A stretch of DNA of 64,000 nt from Acetobacterium sp. KB-1 (GCF_003260995.1 NZ_CP030040.1:3782109-3846108), one strand, 5' to 3'; shown: positions 19,359 through 29,170, counted from the first letter of the stretch. Notes: generated by a model not told the origin, from the letters alone. Translations and numbers: made by a program.

Positions 19359-19988
19359 TTATTTTGTACCAAAAAGTCGGTCACCGGCATCACCTAAACC
19401 GGGTACAATGTAAGCATGGTCGTTTAAGTGATCATCAATGGCGGCACAAAAAATGGGGATTTCAGGATAAGCATTGGTGACGGCTTTGACACCTTCCGGG
19501 CAGGCCAGAATATGAACGACCTTGATATTGGGGCAGTGGGCTTCTTTTAAAAGGCGTATGGTATGAATCACAGAAACCCCGGTGGCCAGCATCGGATCGA
19601 CTATAATGGCTTCTCTTTCAGCAATATCAGAAGGTAGTTTTTTGTAGTATTCCACCGCCTGGAGGGTTTCAGGGTCACGGTACAGTCCGATGTGACCGAT
19701 TTTAGCTTTGGGAATAATATTTGTGAAGCCTTCAACCATTCCCAAACCTGCCCGTAGAATAGGGACAATGACGACATCTTTTTCGGCCAGAACTTTTTGG
19801 GTGGTTTTGCAAATGGGGGTTTCAATTTCAATTTCTTTAAGCGGAAAATGTTTGGTCACCTCCCAGGCCATCAGACTGGATAGTTCCTTCACCAATTCTC
19901 GAAACTCCCGGGAAGGGGTTTCCATCTTGCGAAGGTGAGTTAATTTGTGCATGACAAGTGGATGATCCACTATCGTTACATTTTGCAT
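19359..19988 (-). CDS. upp: Uracil phosphoribosyltransferase
   Basis: This 209-residue protein is of normal family length. It has the PRPP-binding motif VDPMLATGVSVIHTIRLLK near residue 130 and the uracil-binding C-terminal region YIVPGLGDAGDRLFGTK. It converts uracil and PRPP to UMP in pyrimidine salvage. AAGGAGA precedes the ATG. Its neighbour is a permease, not the common uracil transporter. Confidence 0.96.
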   Translation of the reverse strand: MQNVTIVDHPLVMHKLTHLRKMETPSREFRELVKELSSLMAWEVTKHFPLKEIEIETPICKTTQKVLAEKDVVIVPILRAGLGMVEGFTNIIPKAKIGHIGLYRDPETLQAVEYYKKLPSDIAEREAIIVDPMLATGVSVIHTIRLLKEAHCPNIKVVHILACPEGVKAVTNAYPEIPIFCAAIDDHLNDHAYIVPGLGDAGDRLFGTK

Positions 19989-20068
19989 GGTAATCTCCTT
20001 TTAACGTTTAATAGATTAATAATACGATAATTGATCGAATAATTCTACAATTATTTAAGAATTATTTG

Positions 20069-20096
20069 TTGACACTTGGGAAATAAGGGTTAAAAT
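20069..20096 (+). promoter_or_regulatory. Predicted promoter of the glutaredoxin operon
   Basis: TTGACA, 16-base spacer, TAAAAT, about 50 bases ahead of the glutaredoxin start. Confidence 0.6.
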
Positions 20097-20147
20097 GAAA
20101 GAATACGTTTGTGTCAAGAACTTTTAAAAAGGAAGGTGACCTGAAAA

Positions 20148-20396
20148 ATGAAAGAAATTAAATTATATACTTGGGCCCACTGTCCCTATTGCAGAGCCGC
20201 AAAACAACTCCTGGATGATAAGGGGTTGAAGTATGTGGAAATTGATATTTACAATGATGCGCAGACCCGTCGTCAATTGCAGAGTCAGACTAGTCATTAT
20301 ACGGTGCCTTTTGTCTTTATTGGGGAGACATTTGTTGGTGGCTTTTCGGAACTGAAAGAGATTGAGTTTAGTGGTAAACTCGATGAATTATTATAA
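20148..20396 (+). CDS. Glutaredoxin-like protein
   Basis: This 82-residue thioredoxin-fold protein has the dithiol motif CPYC at residues 12-15 and the cis-proline TVPF near residue 54, followed by GGFSEL of the glutathione-binding face. AAGGAGGTGACC precedes the ATG. It would reduce disulfides or glutathione/other low-molecular-weight thiol adducts. Twelve bases separate it from the next gene, so both are co-transcribed. Confidence 0.9.
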   Translation: MKEIKLYTWAHCPYCRAAKQLLDDKGLKYVEIDIYNDAQTRRQLQSQTSHYTVPFVFIGETFVGGFSELKEIEFSGKLDELL

Positions 20397-20408
20397 GGTG
20401 AGGTTAAA

Positions 20409-20627
20409 ATGGCGATAATATTTAAGGTTGTAGAAGAAATTGGTGTTCTCAGCGAATTACCCAGTGGATGGCAGAAAGAATTGAATCTGGTGAGCTGGAA
20501 TGAACGGGACCCCAAGTATGATATTCGGGATTGGAATGCTGATCACGAAAAAATGCGTAAGGGGATCACATTGACTGTCGATGAGCTGGTCCAATTGCGT
20601 GATATCCTTAATGGGATGGAACTTTAG
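20409..20627 (+). CDS. YdbC-like PC4-family protein
   Basis: The 72-residue product contains WQKELNLVSWNERDPKYDIRDWNADHEKMRKGITLT, closely fitting the YdbC family of small proteins with the PC4 coactivator fold. Members bind single-stranded DNA as dimers. The physiological role is not established. It ends the glutaredoxin operon. Confidence 0.8.
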   Translation: MAIIFKVVEEIGVLSELPSGWQKELNLVSWNERDPKYDIRDWNADHEKMRKGITLTVDELVQLRDILNGMEL

Positions 20628-20689
20628 TAAAAAGATGCAGTAAAATCAGGTGCGAGGAATACTACCGTACCGACCAATTGTTAATCTGT

Positions 20690-21007
20690 TGTTCGCTGCA
20701 CCATGCGAAATTCGCTTTGCTCTTTTCGCATTGGTCGCAGGCAGTCGCCAACTACAAGCTCACTTGTGATTGGCTCGTTGCCAATGCGCAGAATCGGACA
20801 GGCTATGCCGTGTCCGCTCCGATGCATACAACATGATGTAACAATTGTCGGTACTGGCTTATCTGTTAATCTGAACACAAAGCGTATCTCTCCTTTTGGT
20901 GAGATACGCTTTTTTGCGTGAAGGCAACGAGCCAATCACAAGCTTGCTTGTAGTTGGCGACTGCTCACGAACCAAAGATGGAGCGAAGCGGAATCGTGGT
21001 TTCGAGG
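20690..21007. repeat. Mosaic of nested palindromes surrounding a terminator
   Basis: A 42-base arm at 20741-20782 recurs inverted at 20923-20964 with about three mismatches. Each arm is itself an imperfect palindrome (GCCAATCACAAGC / GCTTGTAGTTGGC). Outside arms, ATGCGAAA/TTTTCGCAT (20703-20731) and GAACCA/TGGTTTC flank it. No ORF here is credible. It looks like a repetitive extragenic palindromic element or miniature mobile element inserted downstream of the operon. Confidence 0.65.
20879..20915 (+). terminator. Intrinsic terminator of the glutaredoxin operon
   Basis: AAAGCGTATCTC and GAGATACGCTTT form a perfect 12-bp stem followed by T. It sits inside the palindromic element. Confidence 0.85.
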
Positions 21008-21511
21008 TCACTTGATGGGTTCGGCGCAATTGGCGGAACCGCTGCTCAAGAGCATCTGCAGACCGTGGTCCAGCGCCGGTAGAACGGCTTCGAGGTTTTC
21101 TTTAACTGCTTTGGGGCTACCGGGGAGGTTAATGATCAGGGTTTGCTTGCGGATGCCGGCAGCACTGCGGCTGAGCATTGCTTTCGGGGTGATCTGCATG
21201 CTGTGGTAGCGCATTGCTTCCGGGATTCCGGGAGTTAAGCGGTCGCAGACGGCAATGGTGGCTTCCGGGGTCCAGTCCCGCCCAGAAAATCCGGTGCCAC
21301 CAGTGGTCAGAATCAGATCCAGATGATCCTCATCAGCCCAGACCATCAGGGCTGTTTTGATCGATTCCAGATCATCCGGCAGGATGATGGTTTTGACCAC
21401 CTCGTAAAGGTTGGTCTCTGCAAGCATAGCATGAATCATCGGGCCGCTTTTGTCTTCCCGTTGGCCCTTTGAGCCCAGATCGCTTAAGGTCATTATTCCA
21501 GTTTTATACAT
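21008..21511 (-). CDS. mogA: MogA/MoaB-family molybdopterin adenylyltransferase
   Basis: This 167-residue protein has TTGGTGFSGRDWTPEAT near residue 75 and INLPGSPKAVKENL near residue 130, the two conserved motifs of the MoaB/Mog fold. It adenylates molybdopterin before metal insertion by MoeA. Nine bases separate it from the upstream ThiF-like gene on the same strand. The division between MogA and MoaB names is by length and context only. Confidence 0.88.
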   Translation of the reverse strand: MYKTGIMTLSDLGSKGQREDKSGPMIHAMLAETNLYEVVKTIILPDDLESIKTALMVWADEDHLDLILTTGGTGFSGRDWTPEATIAVCDRLTPGIPEAMRYHSMQITPKAMLSRSAAGIRKQTLIINLPGSPKAVKENLEAVLPALDHGLQMLLSSGSANCAEPIK

Positions 21512-21520
21512 AAGGTCCTC

Positions 21521-22195
21521 CTAAATATTAAATGTAAAAAAGTCGTTGGCGAGTAAATCAATATACAAAAGCTTGTTCCGCAGTATTTCTTCCTTCCCGG
21601 TGAGCACTTTTAAGGCTTCGGAAACTTCCAGCGAAGCAGCCAGGGCTGGAGTAAAGGAAGGGTTTCCCAAGGCTTTGGAGTCATATTCTTTTTCACCGGC
21701 ATAGAGCCGGGACAGGGTATCATCTTCCGGAAACACCGTGGTTACCTGGGCGAACCAGCCACCAATGGCGCCGTGGATCAGGGGAATATTTTTTTCTTTG
21801 CATAAAGTCTGCAGGGTAAGCCGGGCGGGAACATTATCCAAAGCATCCACCACCAGATCGGCCTCGCCGATCAGAGCCAAACCGTTGTCCTCATTGAGAA
21901 AATCATGATAACAGGTCGTCGTCACTTCTTTATTAATTAACTTGACCCGGGCTGCCGCGGCTTTGGCTTTGGGCGTACCCAGATTTTTTTCAGTGGCAAA
22001 AATCTGGCGGTTCTGGTTGGAGTCCTCAAAAACATCACCATCAATCAAAATAAGGGAACCGATCCCGACCCGGGCCAGCATCTCAATAATATAGCCACCC
22101 AAACCACCGCAGCCCACCACACAAACCGTTGCATGCTGGATGCGTTCAAAGTCTTCTTCGGAAAAAGCTGGAAAATTCCGTTCATAACGTGACAT
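21521..22195 (-). CDS. ThiF/MoeB/HesA-family E1-like adenylyltransferase
   Basis: The 224-residue protein carries the nucleotide-binding GCGGLGGY, DGDVFEDSNQNRQ and DALDNVPAR, typical of E1-like enzymes that adenylate the C-terminal glycine of a ubiquitin-fold sulfur carrier. The two CxxC zinc pairs common in MoeB and ThiF are absent. Context suggests MoaD activation for molybdopterin synthase, but no moaD or moaE lies in the window, so ThiS or another carrier is possible. GAGGAGG precedes the ATG. Confidence 0.82.
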   Translation of the reverse strand: MSRYERNFPAFSEEDFERIQHATVCVVGCGGLGGYIIEMLARVGIGSLILIDGDVFEDSNQNRQIFATEKNLGTPKAKAAAARVKLINKEVTTTCYHDFLNEDNGLALIGEADLVVDALDNVPARLTLQTLCKEKNIPLIHGAIGGWFAQVTTVFPEDDTLSRLYAGEKEYDSKALGNPSFTPALAASLEVSEALKVLTGKEEILRNKLLYIDLLANDFFTFNI

Positions 22196-22276
22196 TGTGC
22201 CACCTCCTCGTATCCCAATCTAACATTTAACATCAGTATAACAATTTTTAACGAATAATTAAAGTCCTGAATGATA

Positions 22277-22305
22277 TTGTTTTTTTTTACAATAATCGTT
22301 AGAAT
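22277..22305 (+). promoter_or_regulatory. Predicted promoter of the moeA-moaA operon
   Basis: TTGTTT, 17-base spacer, TAGAAT, 38 bases before the moeA-1 start; divergent from the ThiF-like gene. Confidence 0.45.
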
Positions 22306-22343
22306 AGAAAGAAGACAAAAAAATTGATCGGTAAGGAGAAAAA

Positions 22344-23567
22344 ATGGAGTTGCTGAAGGTAAAAACTATTGATGAAATGAAAAACATCATCAAAGAGACA
22401 TTTAGAGCATTAACTTTAGAGAAAGAAACCATTGATTTAAGCGCTGGATTAGGCCGGGTATTGTCAGCGGATATCGTATCAACCATGGATGTCCCACACT
22501 TTGATCGATCAGTGGTGGATGGTTATGCGGTCAAGCTAACCGATGTTCAGGGTGCGGGAAGTGCTATACCGGGGTTTTTAAGAATTGTCGGGGAAGTCCA
22601 GATGGGCAAAGAAACGACTGAAAGTCTTAATCAGGGTGAAACCCTTTACGTTCCTACCGGTGGCATGGTGCCCGCCGGCACTGAAGCCATGATCATGATT
22701 GAATATACCGAAAAACTGGGTGAAAAAGATTTGGCCATTTACACCAATGCGGGTGCCAATGAGAATATGATGCGCATTGGTGATGATATCAGAAATGGGG
22801 AACTGGTTTTTTCCCGAGGACATCTCTTAAGACCCCAGGATATCGGTGTTTTATCGGCCTTGGGCTATTTACAAGTTGAGGTTTACAAGCGTCCCCGACT
22901 CAGTATTATTTCGACCGGGGATGAAATTATTCGGCCCGGAGAAACGCCGAAGCCAGGGGAAGTGATCGATATCAACACACCAGCCTTGGCAGCAGTGGCA
23001 AAACGCTTGGGTGCTGATGTCATTTCGACCGCTTATGCCAGAGATGACCAGGAGGAGATTCGCAAAGCCGTGGAGCTCGGAATAAAAAACGGTGATATGG
23101 TCATTCTTTCTGGTGGCAGTTCGATGGGCGAAAAAGATTATACCGTTCAGGTCATCGATGGACTGGGCGAGGTGCTTCTTCATGGTCTGGCCGTTAAACC
23201 GGGAAAACCGACAATCTTGGGAAGTGTTTTGCAAAAACCGGTAATCGGCTTACCCGGACAGCCGGCAGCCGCTATTATGGTACTGATGATTGTACTTCAG
23301 GAATTTATGAAACGCTACTATGATCAGGATTCTTTTAACAACCAAACCATCCAGGGGGTTTTGATGGAAAACATCCACGCATCACCAGGACGACGGACCT
23401 TCCAGACGGTGGCCATTAAAAAAACCGAAAAGGACATTGAAATTCGGCCAACTCACGGCAAATCCGGGATGATTACGCTGTTATCCTATTCGGACGGATA
23501 CATTGAAATAACCGAAAACGAAGAAGGGAAAAATGCCGGAGACCGGGTTGAAGTGACCCTATTTTAG
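22344..23567 (+). CDS. moeA: Molybdopterin molybdenumtransferase MoeA (first copy)
   Basis: This 407-residue protein has the family motifs in order: PHFDRSVVDGYAV (about 53), STGDEI (about 192), GGSSMGEKDYT (about 254) and GLPGQPAAA (about 304), plus a C-terminal domain IV. It inserts molybdate or tungstate into adenylylated molybdopterin. AAGGAG precedes the ATG. A second moeA follows after 39 bases. Confidence 0.94.
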   Translation: MELLKVKTIDEMKNIIKETFRALTLEKETIDLSAGLGRVLSADIVSTMDVPHFDRSVVDGYAVKLTDVQGAGSAIPGFLRIVGEVQMGKETTESLNQGETLYVPTGGMVPAGTEAMIMIEYTEKLGEKDLAIYTNAGANENMMRIGDDIRNGELVFSRGHLLRPQDIGVLSALGYLQVEVYKRPRLSIISTGDEIIRPGETPKPGEVIDINTPALAAVAKRLGADVISTAYARDDQEEIRKAVELGIKNGDMVILSGGSSMGEKDYTVQVIDGLGEVLLHGLAVKPGKPTILGSVLQKPVIGLPGQPAAAIMVLMIVLQEFMKRYYDQDSFNNQTIQGVLMENIHASPGRRTFQTVAIKKTEKDIEIRPTHGKSGMITLLSYSDGYIEITENEEGKNAGDRVEVTLF

Positions 23568-23606
23568 AAAGCTTATGCGTTACTTGCATCAGAACTGGAG
23601 GAGAGA

Positions 23607-25547
23607 ATGAATACCGAAAATACCGGAAAAAAAGATGAACGGAATTTATATTTAAAAAATGAAGATCTGGATGTGGCGGTGGCCAAATATCTGGCCTTTT
23701 TATCTTTTGAAAAAGGGCCGCAAAAAGGCCGCTTGTTGCCAGTGATCGAAGCCCTGGGATGGGTGACGAAAGAGCCTGTTTTTGCGAAAATTTCGTCTCC
23801 TTATTATAATGCCTCAGCAATGGATGGCATCTGTGTGGAAGCGATGGAGATGATTGGCGTGGATGAACGTCATCCCCGGACCCTGATAAAAGGGACCGAT
23901 TTTAATTTTGTCGATACCGGGGATGTGATTGCTGATCCCTATAATGCGGTGGTGATGATTGAAGATGTCATCATTAAAAGTGATAATGAAGTCAGCATCA
24001 ACAGTCCGGTTTCGCTGTGGCAGCATGTCCGTCCGATTGGTGAAGATATCGTTGCCGGAGAACTGATTATCCCGGCCTTTCATCGGGTTCGTCCGATCGA
24101 TTTAGGTGCCCTTTTAGCTGGCGGTATTACTGAAATTGAGGTCTTGGTCAAACCGCGGGTGGGGATTATTCCCACTGGTACCGAACTGGTGGAAGCCGGA
24201 GCGGCCATGGCAGTGGGAAAAATAATCGACTCCAATACCCATATGTTTGTCGGGTTGGCGGAAGAATACGGCGGTGAAGCCAAGCGCTATCAAACCGTTC
24301 GAGATGACTATGAGCTAATTAAAAACGCGATCGTTAAGGCCGTGGATGAAAACGATATGGTGCTGATCTCGGCCGGTTCTTCGGCCGGAACCGAAGACTA
24401 TACCCGCAAGCTGATCGAAGAACTGGGTGAAGTGGTGGTTCATGGGGTGGCCATTAAACCGGGAAAACCAGTCGTTTTGGGAATCGTTCAGGGAAAACCG
24501 GTAATTGGCATTCCCGGCTATCCGGTTTCCGCCTACTTTGTCTTTGAAAGCTTTGTCAAGCCGGTGATTCTGGCCTTTAACCATCAGACCACAACAGAAG
24601 GTGTTACCATTAAAGCGATACTGTCCAAACGGCTGATGTCATCGCTAAAATACCTGGAGTTTGTGCGGATGAAATGTGGCCGGGTGAACCAGCGATTCAT
24701 AGCAACACCACTGGATCGCGGCGCCGGTGTCACGATGTCGCTGGTGAATGCTGACGGGATTTTAAAAATTCCCAAAAATGTAGAAGGCTATGAAGCCGGG
24801 GAAGAGGTCGAGCTGATTCTCATGCGTCGCCGGGAAGAAATAGAAAATACCCTGGTTTCCATTGGCAGTCACGATGTGTTAATGGATATCGTCGCCAATA
24901 TTATCCATAAGAATAAGCAACTGGTGAACCTGTCTTCAGCTCATGTGGGTAGTCTGGGCGGGATTATGGCGATCAAAAAAAGGGAGTGCCATATTGCACC
25001 GATCCATCTGCTCGATGAGGAAACCGGGGTTTATAATTGCTCCTATATAAAACGCTATCTGGCTGACGAAGCGGTAGAGCTGATTAAAGGTGTCAAACGA
25101 ACCCAGGGAATGATTATCCCCAAAGGCAATCCAAAGAATATTCAGGGAATTGGGGATCTGATCCGGACCGATTTAAGCTTTGTTAACCGCCAACGGGGTT
25201 CAGGAACCCGGGTGCTGTTGGATTATTTATTAAAAGAAAATAAGATTGATAATAGTCAGGTGTTGGGTTATACACGGGAAATGAACACCCATATGATGGT
25301 CGCTTCGGCCGTGAAATCCGGTTCCTGCGACGTCGGTATCGGGGTTTTATCGGCCGCCAATATGATGGAACTGGATTTTATCCCGATCGGCGATGAAGAC
25401 TACGATTTTGTAATTTTAAAAGAGAATCTGGGGGATCCCCGGGTGCAGATATTCATCAATGTGCTTAAATCCCAGGAATTTAAAGAAGCCCTTATGCAGC
25501 TGGGGGGATATGAAATAATACAGCCGGGAGAAATTGTTAAACCCTAG
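23607..25547 (+). CDS. MoeA fused to a C-terminal periplasmic-binding-protein-like domain
   Basis: Of the 646 residues the first 410 are a second MoeA (YYNASAMDGICV, PTGTELVEAG, SAGSSAGTEDYT, GIPGYPVSA). The last 230 are a PBP-like domain (LSSAHVGSLGGIMAIKKRECH, RGSGTRVLLDYLL, DVGIGVLSAA) of the kind also fused to ModE-like DNA-binding proteins. Such fusions are known in Firmicutes and archaea. The extra domain may bind molybdate, tungstate or a cofactor intermediate. It is presumably specialised relative to the upstream copy. Confidence 0.9.
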   Translation: MNTENTGKKDERNLYLKNEDLDVAVAKYLAFLSFEKGPQKGRLLPVIEALGWVTKEPVFAKISSPYYNASAMDGICVEAMEMIGVDERHPRTLIKGTDFNFVDTGDVIADPYNAVVMIEDVIIKSDNEVSINSPVSLWQHVRPIGEDIVAGELIIPAFHRVRPIDLGALLAGGITEIEVLVKPRVGIIPTGTELVEAGAAMAVGKIIDSNTHMFVGLAEEYGGEAKRYQTVRDDYELIKNAIVKAVDENDMVLISAGSSAGTEDYTRKLIEELGEVVVHGVAIKPGKPVVLGIVQGKPVIGIPGYPVSAYFVFESFVKPVILAFNHQTTTEGVTIKAILSKRLMSSLKYLEFVRMKCGRVNQRFIATPLDRGAGVTMSLVNADGILKIPKNVEGYEAGEEVELILMRRREEIENTLVSIGSHDVLMDIVANIIHKNKQLVNLSSAHVGSLGGIMAIKKRECHIAPIHLLDEETGVYNCSYIKRYLADEAVELIKGVKRTQGMIIPKGNPKNIQGIGDLIRTDLSFVNRQRGSGTRVLLDYLLKENKIDNSQVLGYTREMNTHMMVASAVKSGSCDVGIGVLSAANMMELDFIPIGDEDYDFVILKENLGDPRVQIFINVLKSQEFKEALMQLGGYEIIQPGEIVKP

Positions 25548-25575
25548 ACATCACAAGGGAGAAAGCGGGAAGCAG

Positions 25576-26535
25576 ATGAAGGATTATTATGGAAGAAAAA
25601 TAAATTACATGCGTATCTCGATCACCGATTTATGTAATTTAAGATGTGTTTACTGTATGCCTGAAGAAGGGATTGTGAAACATCCCCATCAGAAAAATCT
25701 GTCCTTTGAAGAAATTCTGAATCTCATCAAAGCCGGGGTTTCACTGGGGGTCAACAAGATTCGGTTAACCGGCGGGGAACCACTTGTGCGTCATGGGATT
25801 GTTGATCTAGTTAGCCGAATCGGTGAAATTCCCGGAATTGATGATCTGACCATGACCACCAATGGGATTCTCTTGCCTAAATACGCCAAAGATTTAAAGA
25901 AAGCCGGCTTAAACCGGGTGAATATCAGTCTGGATACCTTTGATCCAGTTAAGTTTCATGAAATTACCCGGTGGGGTCATTTAGAAGATGTTTTTGCGGG
26001 GATTGCCGCGGCCAAGGCAGTAGGGATGGATCCAATAAAAATCAACACAGTGCTGATTAAGGATTTCAATGATAATGAAATTGAGACCTTTGTGAATTAC
26101 ACCAAAAATGAAGCGGTTGATGTGCGGTTTATTGAACTAATGCCCTTGGGTGAATCCAGTGATTTTGCAGAAAACAAATATCTCTCCAACGATGAGGTGT
26201 TAAAAAAAATGCCTGCATTAATGCCACTTCTGGAACCGGATAAAACCGGACCGGCGGAATATTATCAGCTACCCGGTGCCAAAGGCAGAGTGGGACTCAT
26301 TAACCCTATTAGTAAACATTTTTGCAGTGAATGCAATCGGATTCGGGTAACTACCGACGGTAAGATCAAGCCCTGTCTTCATTCAGACAATGAGATTGAT
26401 GTTATCGCATTACGAGAAGAAGGAAAAAGCTATCAGGAAATTTTACTCCAGGCGATTAATGAAAAACCGGAAAGGCACCATATCAACGAACATGAAAAAC
26501 AGTTGCGCAGAAATATGAACGAAATTGGAGGATGA
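25576..26535 (+). CDS. moaA: GTP 3',8-cyclase MoaA
   Basis: ATG 25576 is preferred because [20 protein letters not shown] is the usual N-terminus; an upstream TTG at 25534 with GGGAG would add 14 residues and overlap moeA. The 319-residue radical SAM enzyme has CNLRCVYC for the SAM-binding [4Fe-4S] cluster and a second cluster motif [18 protein letters not shown] near the C-terminus. It converts GTP to 3',8-cyclo-GTP, the first step of pterin cofactor synthesis, with MoaC encoded next. Confidence 0.95.
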   Translation: MKDYYGRKINYMRISITDLCNLRCVYCMPEEGIVKHPHQKNLSFEEILNLIKAGVSLGVNKIRLTGGEPLVRHGIVDLVSRIGEIPGIDDLTMTTNGILLPKYAKDLKKAGLNRVNISLDTFDPVKFHEITRWGHLEDVFAGIAAAKAVGMDPIKINTVLIKDFNDNEIETFVNYTKNEAVDVRFIELMPLGESSDFAENKYLSNDEVLKKMPALMPLLEPDKTGPAEYYQLPGAKGRVGLINPISKHFCSECNRIRVTTDGKIKPCLHSDNEIDVIALREEGKSYQEILLQAINEKPERHHINEHEKQLRRNMNEIGG

Positions 26536-26536
26536 C

Positions 26537-27034
26537 ATGGACAAAGAAATTTTAGAGTTCACCCATTTTAATGACGCTGGTCGCAGCAAAATGGTGGACG
26601 TCAGCGAGAAAAAAAGCACCACCCGGGTGGCTGTTGCCAAAGGGGCTATCACGATGAAAAAAGAGACTCTGCAAAAGATAATTGATGGGCAGATGAAAAA
26701 AGGGGATGTGTTGGGTGTGGCCCAAATTGCCGGAATTATGGGTGTTAAGCGGACGGCCGACCTGATCCCGATGTGTCATAATATTTTTATTTCCGGCAGT
26801 GACATTGATTTTAAAATCGATGAGGTTAATTCCCGGATTCTAATTGAAGCAACGGTTAAAAACAGCGGCCAGACCGGAGTGGAAATGGAGGCGTTAATGG
26901 CGGTTTCAGTGGCCGCCCTGACCATCTATGACATGTGCAAGGCGGTTGACAAAGAGATGACCATTGAATCGATCTATCTGGCTAAGAAAACCGGGGGCAA
27001 ATCCGGCGAGTTTATTAATCCCAATCATCAATAA
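26537..27034 (+). CDS. moaC: Cyclic pyranopterin monophosphate synthase MoaC
   Basis: ATG 26537 has GGAGG five bases upstream. The 165-residue protein contains MVDVSEK near the start, [17 protein letters not shown] and [26 protein letters not shown], the conserved MoaC active-site segments. It turns the MoaA product into cyclic pyranopterin monophosphate. The gene follows moaA by one base. Confidence 0.96.
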   Translation: MDKEILEFTHFNDAGRSKMVDVSEKKSTTRVAVAKGAITMKKETLQKIIDGQMKKGDVLGVAQIAGIMGVKRTADLIPMCHNIFISGSDIDFKIDEVNSRILIEATVKNSGQTGVEMEALMAVSVAALTIYDMCKAVDKEMTIESIYLAKKTGGKSGEFINPNHQ

Positions 27035-27051
27035 AAAACAGGAGAAACAAC

Positions 27052-27489
27052 ATGAGTGGAAAAGTAATTGCAATTAATATCAGTGAGAAAAAAGGTGTCA
27101 TGAAAAAACCGATTCCAATTGGAATTTTTATTAAGGATTTTGGTCTGGACGGCGATGCCCATGCCGGTAATTGGCATCGGCAGGTCAGCCTTCTCGGCCA
27201 GGAGAGCATTGATAAGATGATCGCCATGGGTGCGGCGGGACTATGTGCCGGAAATTTTGCCGAAAACATCACCACCGAAGGAATTTGTGTTTATGAACTC
27301 CCGGTGGGAACGAAGTTAAAAATCGGAGAAACGCTTCAGGAAGTTACCCAGATCGGCAAAGAATGTCATGCCGGATGCGAAATTGCCCAGCAGGTTGGGG
27401 ATTGCGTGATGCCACGAGAGGGAATCTTTACCATTATCTTAGAAGGTGGTACCATCAAAGCCGGAGATGTCATTGAAGTGGTGGATTGA
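27052..27489 (+). CDS. MOSC-domain protein
   Basis: The 145-residue product has DGDAHAGNWHRQVSLLGQESI and the MOSC cysteine segment IGKECHAGCEIAQQVGDC, then PREGIFTIILEGG. MOSC domains bind the molybdenum cofactor and persulfide sulfur. The stand-alone form is usual beside mog/moa genes in Clostridia, possibly in sulfuration or cofactor delivery. Seventeen bases separate it from moaC. Confidence 0.9.
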   Translation: MSGKVIAINISEKKGVMKKPIPIGIFIKDFGLDGDAHAGNWHRQVSLLGQESIDKMIAMGAAGLCAGNFAENITTEGICVYELPVGTKLKIGETLQEVTQIGKECHAGCEIAQQVGDCVMPREGIFTIILEGGTIKAGDVIEVVD

Positions 27490-27625
27490 TTAGACCGGAG
27501 TATCAAGATCATCGCTAAAACAACACAAAAAAACATGAAAATTGCGGTAACGGAAACCATTGAGCGAAAGATACCTTAAATTTTTCCGGAGATAGAATAA
27601 TCATAAAAAAATGATGGAATGCGAC

Positions 27626-27653
27626 TTGCATTATCAGAATTTAGTGTTACAAT
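27626..27653 (+). promoter_or_regulatory. Predicted promoter upstream of the small membrane protein and glyA
   Basis: TTGCAT, 16-base spacer, TACAAT. The 160 bases after the MOSC gene hold no other feature. Confidence 0.5.
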
Positions 27654-27715
27654 AGTAAATGTTATTGCCGCACAAGTGTCTTTCAGATGAAGACAGTCGC
27701 CTAATGGAGGACAAT

Positions 27716-27904
27716 ATGAATGAATTTATAAATAGTATGGCCGGAGTGGCCTGGAGTATCATCCCGGTATTACTGATCTTTTTTTTGATGTCAGGCATTA
27801 TGTTTGTTTTTTATTTCAAAGTGAAAATTGAAGAAATATCGATCTATTTAAAAAGTATTGCAGCTTCCCTCGAAAGGCTTTCAAATCGGCGAAATGACTA
27901 CTAG
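27716..27904 (+). CDS. Small single-span membrane protein of unknown function
   Basis: ATG 27716 has GGAGG five bases upstream. The 62-residue protein has one transmembrane helix (about residues 11-32) followed by a short amphipathic helix and a charged tail RLSNRRNDY. The family is not recognised. Eighteen bases separate it from glyA, so they may share a transcript. Confidence 0.6.
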   Translation: MNEFINSMAGVAWSIIPVLLIFFLMSGIMFVFYFKVKIEEISIYLKSIAASLERLSNRRNDY

Positions 27905-27922
27905 AGTTTTATGGAGGAATTT

Positions 27923-29164
27923 ATGTTTTTTGAAGAAGTAAAAGTTGCAGATCCTGAGATTTATGAACTCATGGAAAAGGAATTGCATCGACAACAAAGT
28001 CATTTAGAGCTCATCGCCTCTGAAAACTTCGTGTCAGACGCAGTAATGATCGCTATGGGAAGCCATTTAACCAATAAATACGCTGAAGGTACCCCAGGAC
28101 ACCGCTTTTATGGCGGCTGTGTTCATGTGGATACCATTGAGCAGGTTGCCATCGATCGGGCCAAAGCACTTTTTGGTGCCGAACATGCTAATGTCCAGCC
28201 CCATTCTGGTGCTCAGGCCAATACTGCTGTATATATGGGGATTTTAGAACCCGGCGATACCGTTTTAGGGATGCGTTTGGATCAGGGCGGTCATTTAACC
28301 CATGGCAGTCCGGCGAATCTATCAGGTAAATATTATAATTTTATCTCTTATGGTGTAGATCAGGTAACAGAAACCATCGATTATGATGAAATAGAAAAAC
28401 TGATTAAAGAACATCAGCCCAAACTGGTGGTCGTGGGAGCCAGTTCTTATCCCCGAGCTATTGACTTTGAACGCATTTCAAAGATGACCAAAGCCGCCGG
28501 TTGTTTTCTGATGGTGGATATGGCTCATATTGCCGGTCTGGTTGCCGCCGGACAGCATCAAAGTCCCGTGCCTTATGCGGACTTTGTCACCACCACCACT
28601 CACAAAACCTTGCGAGGTCCAAGAGGGGGCATTATTTTATGTAAAAAAGAATATGCCAAACTCATCGATAAGGGCGTGTTTCCGGGAACGCAGGGCGGTC
28701 CCCTGGAGCATATGATCGCAGCTAAGGCGATAGCCTTTAAAGAAGCAGCAACACCAGAATTTAAGGCCTACCAGGAACAAGTGGTCAAGAATGCCAAAGT
28801 ATTGGCAGCGGCCCTTGAAAATCGGGGATTTCGGATTGTTTCCGGCGGAACCGATAATCACCTGATGCTACTAGATGTGAGCAAGGTTGGCTTAACCGGA
28901 AAAGAAGCCGATGACACCCTTGGGAAAGTCAATATCACCGCCAATAAAAACGCCATTCCTTATGATAAGGAAAGTCCTTTTGTCACCAGCGGAATCCGTG
29001 TTGGGACGCCAGCCATTACTACCCGGGGTCTGGTTGAAGCAGACATGGAAGTGGTAGCGGATGCAATCGAAGCGGCACTGATTAAAAAAGACATGGAACT
29101 GGCGCTTGAAAAAGTCGCCTTTTTAACCGAAAAGTATCCCTTATATCCGGGCTTGATGGGTTAA
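27923..29164 (+). CDS. glyA: Serine hydroxymethyltransferase
   Basis: ATG 27923 has GGAGG five bases upstream; the frame extends only four codons further. The 413-residue protein has the normal length. It shows [24 protein letters not shown] and the pyridoxal-phosphate lysine in [14 protein letters not shown]. It interconverts serine and glycine with tetrahydrofolate/methylene-tetrahydrofolate, tying one-carbon metabolism to amino acids in an acetogen. Confidence 0.97.
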   Translation: MFFEEVKVADPEIYELMEKELHRQQSHLELIASENFVSDAVMIAMGSHLTNKYAEGTPGHRFYGGCVHVDTIEQVAIDRAKALFGAEHANVQPHSGAQANTAVYMGILEPGDTVLGMRLDQGGHLTHGSPANLSGKYYNFISYGVDQVTETIDYDEIEKLIKEHQPKLVVVGASSYPRAIDFERISKMTKAAGCFLMVDMAHIAGLVAAGQHQSPVPYADFVTTTTHKTLRGPRGGIILCKKEYAKLIDKGVFPGTQGGPLEHMIAAKAIAFKEAATPEFKAYQEQVVKNAKVLAAALENRGFRIVSGGTDNHLMLLDVSKVGLTGKEADDTLGKVNITANKNAIPYDKESPFVTSGIRVGTPAITTRGLVEADMEVVADAIEAALIKKDMELALEKVAFLTEKYPLYPGLMG

Positions 29165-29170
29165 CAAAAA

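Noticed and set aside
20703-20935. ORFs on both strands in the palindromic region
   Set aside because: They arise from the inverted repeats and encode no recognisable protein.
25534-25575. TTG start at 25534 for moaA
   Set aside because: A GGGAG lies upstream, but the added residues overlap moeA and are not part of the usual MoaA N-terminus.
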